Below, in pieces: positions 55,396 to 62,338 of a stretch of 64,000 nt of DNA; position 1 is the first letter of the stretch; every line of letters starts with the position of its first letter. Both the position numbers and the translations under genes were made by a program. Location: contig OX638341.1 of NCBI GenBank assembly GCA_951812965.1, positions 1,532,438 through 1,596,437 on the forward strand, in the 5' to 3' direction. This DNA comes from an uncultured Pseudohongiella sp. Lineage in GTDB: Bacteria > Pseudomonadota > Gammaproteobacteria > Pseudomonadales > Pseudohongiellaceae. Under the pieces are notes generated by a model. That model was not told the DNA's origin and did no database searches. It saw only the letters and a program-made list of their open reading frames with translations.

Positions 55396-57078
55396 TCAAT
55401 TTGCGTTGACGGCTTGCGACGCGCGGGGAAATACCCTTTCGCCGTTGACCCAGGTTTCGAGAACCTGGATCTGCCAGATTTCACTTGCAGGAATACCGAA
55501 CAGATCCCGGTCGAGCAACAGGAAGTCGGCTTTCTTGCCGGGTTCGAGCGTTCCGAGAATTTCTTCCTGATGTCCCGCCCAGGCGGCGTCGATGGTAAAA
55601 CTGGCGAAGGCTTCTTCCAGCGTCATGTTTTCTTCGGGGTACCAGCCGCCGTCGGGCTCGTTTCGCTGATCCTGCCGCGTTACCGACGCGTGCAGGCCGT
55701 AAAAGGGATTCGGGTGCTCGACCGGGAAGTCCGAGCCATTGGCGATTTTCACGCCGGTGTCGAGTAGCTTGCGCCAGGCGTAAGCGCCTTGAATGCGCTC
55801 GGGTCCAAGCCGGTTCTCGGCCATGTTCTTGTCGCTGGTGGCGTGGGTCGCCTGCATCGACGGAACCACGCCGAGTTCCGCAAAGCGCTGAATGTCGTCG
55901 AATGTCAGTACCTGGGCGTGCTCTACCCGGTGGCGCAGATCGTGGCTGCCGGTCTCCCTGATCAACATTTCGTAGGAATCGAGCACGATTTGATTGGCAG
56001 CGTCGCCAATGGCGTGGGTGTTGACCTGGAAGTTCGCGTTCATCGCGGCGCGCATCAGGTATTGCAATTGCTCATCGTTGTAGCGCAGCAGGCCGGTATT
56101 GCCCGGGTCGTCGGAATATTCTTCGAGCAGGGCGGCGCCGCGGCTGCCAAGGGCGCCGTCACCCACGACCTTGACCGAATGCATCGCAAAAAAGTCGTTT
56201 TCATCGCGGAAGCGGCCTTCCGCCAGGCGTTCCTCGTAAAATTCATCGCTCGCCGCCAGCATCAGGTTGACACGGATCGGCATGACATCCGCTTCGAGCA
56301 ATTCGCGGAACGCGGCGATGACGGTACTGCCTGAGCCGGCGTCATGGACGCTGGTCAGACCCCAGCCGGCAAGGTTCTGCATGGAAACCGAAAGCGCCCG
56401 CTTGATCTCGTCGCGGCCGGGTTCGGGAATGATTCCGGAAACGAGACCCATGGCGGTATCGACGAAAACACCGGTGGGAATGCCCTCGGCGTCTCGCATG
56501 ATCTGGCCGCCTTCCGGGTCTTCGCTTCGCGCCGTTACTCCCGCCATTTCCATCGCCAGCGAATTGGCCCAGGCGGCATGACCATCGACGCGTCCGAGCC
56601 AAACCGGCCGGTCGCTGATCACCGCGTCAAGACTCGCGGCGCCGGGAAACTCGTTGCTTTCCCAGAGTACCTGGTTCCAGCCTCGGCCCTGAATCCATTC
56701 GACTTCGGGATTTTCTTCGGCGAAATCGGCCACTCTTCCTGCGGCTTCCTGCTCCGAGGCTGCTCCGGTCAGAATCACCGAAAGCAGGGCGCGGCCATGA
56801 CTGTACACATGGCCGTGGGCATCGATCAGGCCGGGAATCACCGTCCTGCCGGCGCCGTCGACGCGCTGGTCCACGCTCTCCGGCAGGACATCGTCCGCGC
56901 CGAATGTGCGGTCTACCTCTCCGTCGGTGAATTGCAGCGCCGAAAATCGAACGAGTTCGCGGCTGCCGTCGAGGGTGTAACCGTTCACGTTTTCCAGCAG
57001 AACGGTGTCTCCCGACGCGGGCCAGGCGGCGAAAATCGCCGCCGCGCCCAGGACCAGCATTCCTGTCAACTTCTGCAT
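55396..57078 (-). CDS. Secreted amidohydrolase family 3 protein (YtcJ-like)
   Basis: About 560 residues from ATG 57078 with AGGAG upstream; signal peptide ends WPASGDT. Metal motifs: VIPGLIDAHGHVYSHG (HxH), WLGRVDGHAAWANSLAMEMA, VKVVGDGALGSRGAALLEEY, NTHAIGDAANQIVLD, HRVEHAQVLTFDDI and NGSDFPVEHPNPFYGLHASV (Asp), ending TLEPGKKADFLLLDRDLFG. It is homologous to the partial gene at 2-1261. It is the first gene of the five-gene minus-strand operon. Substrate unknown; amide or N-formyl hydrolysis is the common chemistry. Confidence 0.92.
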   Translation of the reverse strand: MQKLTGMLVLGAAAIFAAWPASGDTVLLENVNGYTLDGSRELVRFSALQFTDGEVDRTFGADDVLPESVDQRVDGAGRTVIPGLIDAHGHVYSHGRALLSVILTGAASEQEAAGRVADFAEENPEVEWIQGRGWNQVLWESNEFPGAASLDAVISDRPVWLGRVDGHAAWANSLAMEMAGVTARSEDPEGGQIMRDAEGIPTGVFVDTAMGLVSGIIPEPGRDEIKRALSVSMQNLAGWGLTSVHDAGSGSTVIAAFRELLEADVMPIRVNLMLAASDEFYEERLAEGRFRDENDFFAMHSVKVVGDGALGSRGAALLEEYSDDPGNTGLLRYNDEQLQYLMRAAMNANFQVNTHAIGDAANQIVLDSYEMLIRETGSHDLRHRVEHAQVLTFDDIQRFAELGVVPSMQATHATSDKNMAENRLGPERIQGAYAWRKLLDTGVKIANGSDFPVEHPNPFYGLHASVTRQDQRNEPDGGWYPEENMTLEEAFASFTIDAAWAGHQEEILGTLEPGKKADFLLLDRDLFGIPASEIWQIQVLETWVNGERVFPRASQAVNAN

Positions 57079-57188
57079 GCCTGGACTCCTATCAACCGGG
57101 TTATTCCGTGGAGGAAAATCATCGCCGCAGGCAGGCCGCGGCAACGAAAGCGTTCGGGGATTCTATGCCCGGCGCCGACAATTCTCAA

Positions 57189-57273
57189 TTATTGCAGTTC
57201 AATCAGGAAATAATCCAAAACAGCCTTCGTTCAAGACTGTGCCGATCATTGCAGTTCGATCAGAAAATAATCG
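57189..57273. repeat. Direct repeat duplicating the 3' end of the 57246 gene
   Basis: 57189-57216 and 57246-57273 are about 85 percent identical and 57 bp apart. On the minus strand each encodes DYFLIELQ followed by a stop (TAA in the outer copy, TGA in the gene). The outer copy is in the same frame but after the stop, so it is a leftover of a tandem duplication. Confidence 0.75.
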
Positions 57274-57788
57274 TCATTCATGAGTTCGCGGATCAGGCGG
57301 GTGAGGGCGGCGTGGGTGGCGCCGCCGATGTCTTCCGCCAAACCGCGGCCGAACAGGTTGGTTTGCCAGATGGAGCGGCCGCCGCGGTTGAGTTGCAGGT
57401 TTACGCGCATCGTCAGGCGAATTTCGCCGTCAATGATTTCGGATTCGATGGAATTCACACTGCCTTCGACGCTGAAGTCCTCGCCGCTTTCCACGAGCCG
57501 GGCGTTGCCGTGCTCGAATCCCTGGATGAGTGCCGTGCGCACGAGCGCCGTCATTTCCATCTCGGCAAGATAGCCATCGCCACCCGCCGGGTCGCTGTCG
57601 ACGATCAGGCGGCCGTCAGCCAGCCCGCGGCCATCGGTAAATTCCGCCACCCGCAAGGTACCGCGCATGCGGCTCAGGTCGGCGCGGTGATTGCCGTCGT
57701 ATTGGTAATTCACGTTGATCTGTTCGGCGGCTATGGCGGCTGTGCTCAAGAGCGCCGCAAGGGCCAGCATCAGGCTTCGTACAAGCAT
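57246..57788 (-). CDS. Secreted hypothetical protein
   Basis: 180 residues from ATG 57788 with GGAGA upstream; signal peptide MLVRSLMLALAALLSTAAIAAEQ. The mature part has INVNYQYDGNHRADLS, repeated beta-rich stretches (LRVAEFTDGRG, EDFSVEGSVNSIESE, IRLTMRVNLQL) and the end ELMNDDYFLIELQ. The layout recalls small YajG-type periplasmic lipoproteins, but the lipobox Cys is absent and I cannot assign a family. It lies 66 bp before the start side of the propeller gene on the same strand and has a duplicated 3' end downstream. Confidence 0.7.
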   Translation of the reverse strand: MLVRSLMLALAALLSTAAIAAEQINVNYQYDGNHRADLSRMRGTLRVAEFTDGRGLADGRLIVDSDPAGGDGYLAEMEMTALVRTALIQGFEHGNARLVESGEDFSVEGSVNSIESEIIDGEIRLTMRVNLQLNRGGRSIWQTNLFGRGLAEDIGGATHAALTRLIRELMNDDYFLIELQ

Positions 57789-57853
57789 GGGATCGAATCT
57801 CCGGCAGATGGGTGAAATCCCCGCCGGACTGCGCAATCCGGCGGGGTATGGTT

Positions 57854-59050
57854 TCAGTTGATTTCAGTAGTCGGCCACGGCGCTCCCGGACGGATGTCGC
57901 CCAGGGGAATCATGCCGCGATGGAGGAATTTCTGCACGCGCTTGCCTTCATAGGTTTCCGTCGTATAGACGTCGCCGGCCGAGTCGGTAACGATGCTGTG
58001 AGTGCCGAAGAACAACCCCGGCTGGCGGCCACCGTCACCAAAAGTGTAGAGCACTTCCAGCGAGTCGCGGTCCAGAACGTGCACCAGCATGTTGGATCCA
58101 TCAGCAAGATAGATGAACTCCTGTTCCGGATCGTGGGAGAAAGAGATGTCCCAGGTCGAGCCCGACAATGTGGCCGGAGCCACGAGTCCTTCCTTGACGA
58201 ATGTGCCGTCGCGCTGAAACACCTGGATGCGATCGGCCCCCCGGTCGCAAACGTAGATCAGTTCGTCCGCCGAAGGTTCGGCGCAATGCACCGGCGGCCT
58301 GAATTGTTGGGGCAGCGGTTCGCCGGGAATATAGGTATTGTCGGCTTCGTCATCGGGCTGATTGCCATAGGCGCCCCAGAAATTCTTGAACTCGCCGGTG
58401 GAGGCGTCAAGCACGACCACGCGGCGGTTGCCGTAACCGTCGGCGATCCAGGCTTCGTTGTTCGCGGCGTCGATGGCAATTTCGGCTACCCGTGAAAAAT
58501 GCGCGGTGCTGTTGCTGTCCGGCAGATTGCCCGGTTCGCCGATGGTGCGAATGTAATCGCCCTCTCGGGTGAATACCAGGATATGGGAATCGGTGCTGCC
58601 GTTACCGCCGATCCAGACATCGCCGTTTGCGGCGACTTCGATGCCGTGATTGGACTCCGGCCATTCGTAGTCGCCGTTTTCGACAGGGCCTCCCCATGCA
58701 TTCACCAGATTTCCGTCCGGGTCGAATTCCAGTATCGGGGGCGCGGCGGTGCAGCAGGATGCGACTCCCCGGTCAAGGCCGAGTTCCTGGCTCATGAACA
58801 TGTCCGGAGAATCACGATGCACGATGTAGACATGATCCCGGGCGTCAACGGCTACGCCGATCGTGCGCCCGAGCAGCCACTGGTTAGGCAGGGGCTGGGG
58901 CCAGAACGGATCCACCTCGAAATGCGGCACGAGCTGGTCGCTGTTGGCTGCCTGGGGCGCCTGCTCCATTCTGCCCTGTCCGATGAACAGCACCGCCAGG
59001 GCGAGCACTGCGACAAGAGCGATAATCAGGGTCGATCTGTTGATGTTCAT
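57854..59050 (-). CDS. Exported six-bladed beta-propeller (NHL-like) protein, paralogue 1
   Basis: 398 residues with an N-terminal anchor or signal (STLIIALVAVLALAVLFIG). Blade motifs typical of NHL/SMP-30-like propellers: GVAVDARDHVYIVHRD, HGIEVAANGDVWIGGNG, IAIDAANNEAWIADGYGN, YVCDRGADRIQVFQRDGTF and GDVYTTETYEGKRVQKFL. A conserved pair of cysteines, SCCTAAPPILEFD, and a third (VHCAEPS) are shared with the next gene. Bacterial relatives are sometimes called peptidyl-alpha-hydroxyglycine amidating lyase-like, but key residues cannot be checked here. It is the downstream member of a tandem pair with an intervening terminator. Confidence 0.8.
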   Translation of the reverse strand: MNINRSTLIIALVAVLALAVLFIGQGRMEQAPQAANSDQLVPHFEVDPFWPQPLPNQWLLGRTIGVAVDARDHVYIVHRDSPDMFMSQELGLDRGVASCCTAAPPILEFDPDGNLVNAWGGPVENGDYEWPESNHGIEVAANGDVWIGGNGSTDSHILVFTREGDYIRTIGEPGNLPDSNSTAHFSRVAEIAIDAANNEAWIADGYGNRRVVVLDASTGEFKNFWGAYGNQPDDEADNTYIPGEPLPQQFRPPVHCAEPSADELIYVCDRGADRIQVFQRDGTFVKEGLVAPATLSGSTWDISFSHDPEQEFIYLADGSNMLVHVLDRDSLEVLYTFGDGGRQPGLFFGTHSIVTDSAGDVYTTETYEGKRVQKFLHRGMIPLGDIRPGAPWPTTEIN

Positions 59051-59121
59051 ATCGATATCCCGTGAGTTATGCAGAGTGAGATTCCGGCCAGTATAAGCCG
59101 CTTTTTTTGCTGGAACAAAAA

Positions 59122-59148
59122 AAGCCGCATCGGGTGGATGCGGCTTTT
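59122..59148 (-). terminator. Intrinsic terminator between propeller paralogues
   Basis: GCCGCATC-GGGTG-GATGCGGC flanked by A7 and T6 runs. It follows the stop of the 59169 gene on the minus strand, so the downstream paralogue probably has its own promoter. Confidence 0.88.
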
Positions 59149-59168
59149 TTCGTTCGGCCCGGAGACGC

Positions 59169-60359
59169 TTACAACTCGTCGGGCGGCCAGGTCGGCGCAC
59201 GGTCGGTGACTGTGACCGGCCTCATGCCCTGGAAGAGGAACTTCTGCACCCGCTTGCCTTCGTAGGTCTCGGTTGTGTAGATGTTGCCCTGGGAGTCGGC
59301 GGCGATGCTGTGGGGGGCGAAGAACAGGCCGGGTTGCCTGCCGCCGTCACCGAAGGTGTACAGCACTTCCATGGACTCGCGGTCGATGATGTAGATCTTG
59401 AAGTTCTGACCGTCGGCCAGGTAGATGAACTCCTGCTCGTCATCGGGCGAGAATGCGATATCCCAGGTGGAGCCCTGCGCCAGCGTGGCCGGCGAGATGA
59501 TCACTTCCTGCACATAGGTGCCGTCGGTGCGGAACACCTGGATGCGGTCGGCGCCGCGGTCGCAGACGTAGACCAACCCGTCATTGGAAGGTTCGGCGCA
59601 GTGAACGGGGCCGCGGAATTGCTGCGGGCCAGGCACGCCGGGAGTGTAGGTCACGTCGGCGTCGTCGTCGGGACGATTGCCGTAGGCGCCCCAGTAGCGC
59701 AGGAAGTTGCCTTCGAGGTCAACCACGGCGACACGCTTGTGCGTATAGCCGTCGGCGAAATAAACCTCGCCGGCTGCTTCGTCGATGGCGATTTCCGCGA
59801 TGCGGCCGTAATGCGTCTCGCTGTTGCTGTCCGCGTCCTGACCGGGAATGCCGACCTGGCGAACGAACTCGCCGTCCCGGGTGAAGACCAGCGCGTGGGA
59901 GTCGCCGCCGCCATTGCCGCCGATCCAGACGTTGCCGTCGGGGGCGACTTCAATGCCGTGATTGGATTCGGGCCACTGATATGGCGCTCCTTTCATTGGA
60001 CCGCCCCAGGCGTTGATCAGGTTGCCTTCGAGGTCGAATTCGAGAATGGGAGGCGCCGGAGTGCAGCATTCGGCCACGCCGGCATACAGTCCGATCTCCT
60101 GAATACGCATGAACTGGGACTCGGTGTTGCGATGCACGATGAAGATGTGGTCCCGGTCGTCCACGTCAACGCCGATGGTATTGCCTTGCACCCAGTGATT
60201 GGGAAGGGGCTTCGGCCAAAGCGGATCGACGAGGAAGTGCGGCGCCATGACATCGTTGCTGGCAGCAACGCTCGGAGCCTGCATATAGTTATGACCGATC
60301 CCCAGAGCAACCAGGGCGGCAGCCAAGACAACTCCGGCCAGCAGTTTGATCTTGGTCAT
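59169..60359 (-). CDS. Exported six-bladed beta-propeller (NHL-like) protein, paralogue 2
   Basis: 396 residues from ATG 60359 with GAGGAG upstream. Signal or anchor MTKIKLLAGVVLAAALVALG. It aligns along its whole length with the protein at 57854-59050: GVDVDDRDHIFIVHRN, AECCTPAPPILEFDLEGN, HGIEVAPDGNVWIGGNG, YVCDRGADRIQVFRTDGTY, YTFGDGGRQPGLFFAPHS. The near-identical blades and shared cysteines show a tandem duplication. The HupE-like gene starts divergently 128 bp away. Enzyme or binding function unknown. Confidence 0.82.
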   Translation of the reverse strand: MTKIKLLAGVVLAAALVALGIGHNYMQAPSVAASNDVMAPHFLVDPLWPKPLPNHWVQGNTIGVDVDDRDHIFIVHRNTESQFMRIQEIGLYAGVAECCTPAPPILEFDLEGNLINAWGGPMKGAPYQWPESNHGIEVAPDGNVWIGGNGGGDSHALVFTRDGEFVRQVGIPGQDADSNSETHYGRIAEIAIDEAAGEVYFADGYTHKRVAVVDLEGNFLRYWGAYGNRPDDDADVTYTPGVPGPQQFRGPVHCAEPSNDGLVYVCDRGADRIQVFRTDGTYVQEVIISPATLAQGSTWDIAFSPDDEQEFIYLADGQNFKIYIIDRESMEVLYTFGDGGRQPGLFFAPHSIAADSQGNIYTTETYEGKRVQKFLFQGMRPVTVTDRAPTWPPDEL

Positions 60360-60487
60360 TCTTGATCTCCTCTTGGTTATGGAAGGCCCGTCGGGCCCTA
60401 GTCCGAGCGAGTATACTGCCTCATTGCGGCACAGTATACTATTCCGCCCAAAAATCAGCCGGCGCCGGTAATTCAGGAGGATGCACG

Positions 60488-61855
60488 ATGAGAAGCAGCA
60501 GATTCGCACCGCTGCTGGCCGCGGGCGCGATGCTGGCCGGCCTGCTGATGTTCCCGGCCGCGGTCTCGGCCCATGACATTCCAAGCCGGGTCACCGTTTA
60601 CGCCTTCGTCAAGCCCGAGGGCAACACGCTTACAGCGTTGTTTCGCATTCCGATGGAGGCCTTCGGTGAAATCAGTTTTCCCTTGCGCGGGCCCGGATAT
60701 CTGCAGATCAGCGAAGCGGACTTTGCCTTGCGCGACGCCGCCCGGGTGTATATCACCGAATCCCTGCATTTCTACGAAAACGGAGTAGAACTCGAAGAAA
60801 AATACCTCGAAGCCACCCGGGTATCGCTACCCTCAAGCCGCGCTTTCACCGACTACGAAACCGCCCTGGAAAACATCCATTCGCCGCCGCTCGGCGACGA
60901 GGTCAACCTGTTCTGGCGCCAGGGAATGCTTGATGTACTGGTGACTTATCCGATCGAGTCGGAAGAATCCGATTTTTCGGTGGACCCGCAACTCGGCACC
61001 TTGTCCGACCTCACCACTACGGTATTGCGTTTCGTGCTGCCAGGCGGAGGCGAGCGCCTGTTCAACTATCTCGGCAATCCGGGACTGGTCGAACTCGACC
61101 CGCGCTGGCACCAGGCCGCCCTGCGCTTCATCGTCATGGGTTTCTGGCACATCCTCGAAGGCATCGACCACCTGCTGTTCCTGTTCTGTCTGGTGATTCC
61201 GGTACGCAGCCTGAGGCATCTGATACCCGTTGTCACATCGTTCACGATCGCCCACTCGATTACCCTGATCGCTTCAGCCATGGGCATCGCGCCGAGGGCG
61301 CTGTGGTTTCCGCCGCTGATCGAGACGCTGATCGCCTTGTCGATCGTTTACATGGCCTTCGAGAACATCGTCGGCGCAAGGCCGGAAAGACGCTGGATGG
61401 TTTCCTTCGGCTTCGGCCTCGTGCACGGCTTCGGCTTTTCCTTTCTGTTCAGCGAAACGCTGCAGTTCGCCGGCGGGCATCTGATTTCATCGCTGCTGGC
61501 GTTCAACGTCGGCGTGGAACTTGGACAACTGCTGATTCTGATCCTGGTCATACCGGTGCTCAATCTGCTGTTCCGCTACCTGGTCGCCGAGCGCATAGGC
61601 TGCATCCTGTTGTCGGCCCTGCTTGCCCACAGCGCCTGGCACTGGATGCTCGACCGTGGTGCGCAGTTGCAGCAGTTCACCTTGCAGTACCCGATCTTCG
61701 ACAATCTGTTTTATGCGGCGCTGATGCGCTGGGGCATGCTGCTGATCGTCATCGTCGGCTGTTTCTGGCTGACCTACGAATTGTTCCGCCGGCTCAACCT
61801 GGTACTCAGTTTCGCCGAGCTCGCACAACTGCGCGAATCGAAAGCGCAGGATTGA
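60488..61855 (+). CDS. HupE/UreJ family membrane protein with N-terminal periplasmic domain
   Basis: 455 residues from ATG 60488, preceded by AGGAGG. Signal peptide ends AAVSAHDIPS. Residues 25 to about 215 form a soluble beta-rich domain; the C-terminal half has about seven membrane helices with the HupE-like core FWHILEGIDHLLFLFCLVIP and FTIAHSITLIASAMG, then FGLVHGFGFSFLFSE. The histidine-rich helix pattern is that of HupE/UreJ, which handle nickel or cobalt in hydrogenase/urease loci, but no such enzyme is nearby and many long marine members are uncharacterised. Metal transport is a guess. Confidence 0.8.
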   Translation: MRSSRFAPLLAAGAMLAGLLMFPAAVSAHDIPSRVTVYAFVKPEGNTLTALFRIPMEAFGEISFPLRGPGYLQISEADFALRDAARVYITESLHFYENGVELEEKYLEATRVSLPSSRAFTDYETALENIHSPPLGDEVNLFWRQGMLDVLVTYPIESEESDFSVDPQLGTLSDLTTTVLRFVLPGGGERLFNYLGNPGLVELDPRWHQAALRFIVMGFWHILEGIDHLLFLFCLVIPVRSLRHLIPVVTSFTIAHSITLIASAMGIAPRALWFPPLIETLIALSIVYMAFENIVGARPERRWMVSFGFGLVHGFGFSFLFSETLQFAGGHLISSLLAFNVGVELGQLLILILVIPVLNLLFRYLVAERIGCILLSALLAHSAWHWMLDRGAQLQQFTLQYPIFDNLFYAALMRWGMLLIVIVGCFWLTYELFRRLNLVLSFAELAQLRESKAQD

Positions 61856-61890
61856 GGTTTGGTCATCTCTTGAGATAGTGGCTTCGATCC

Positions 61891-62121
61891 GTCGCCGTCG
61901 GTTTGCGGGGTGTGCAGCGGACGCTGTAAATACATCCCGCTCACAGCCTTCATTTGCATTTTGTAAGCCGTCCCTGGCGCAACTTCTATGGTTTCGCCAA
62001 CCCCCAGTCTCGACATCCATGTCGAGCCGTTCGGCCCTCAAGAAGCGTTGCTTCTTGTCGGCTGCGCCGACCGGGCCTCACCCTCGCACGCCCGCCGCAC
62101 ACCCCGCAAACCGACGGCGAC
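61891..62121. repeat. Long inverted-repeat element, copy 2, in a 483-bp intergenic region
   Basis: Arms 61891-61920 (GTCGCCGTCGGTTTGCGGGG and on) and 62092-62121 pair over 30 bp with one mismatch. Internal perfect hairpins are CTCGACAT/ATGTCGAG (62009-62026), AAGAAGC-GTT-GCTTCTT (62040-62056) and GTCGGC-TGC-GCCGAC (62057-62071). The flank GGCTTCGATCCGTCGCCGTCG-type start is shared with copy 1 at 29883-30068. The rest of the gap between the HupE stop (61855) and CstA (62339) holds the palindrome at 62183 and no convincing gene. Confidence 0.82.
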
Positions 62122-62182
62122 TTGCGTTGTGCCGCGCCGCTCTTGACCCATTTTTGTTCAGGGTCAGATACATGTGAGACGG

Positions 62183-62207
62183 TAGGGGCGAGGCATGCCT
62201 CGCCCGC
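62183..62207. repeat. Short GC-rich palindrome (REP-like), copy 4
   Basis: TAGGGGCGAGGCATGCCTCG followed by CCCGC; the same core and flanks as at 31601. It is 62 bp beyond the long inverted-repeat element. Confidence 0.75.
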
Positions 62208-62338
62208 GGATGGTCCCGCACACGCAACAACTGTGGGCGCCGCATACGCCGCTTATACCGGTTTTTTACAGTTTGTTGTGTACGCTGGCGGCTAGTTGCT
62301 ATGATGCCTCGGCTTGCAGCATCTGGGGAGAGCGCCTA

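Noticed and set aside
61954..62295. Small open frames in the HupE-CstA gap
   Set aside because: They read through inverted-repeat and palindrome elements, lack ribosome-binding sites and have arginine-rich random composition.
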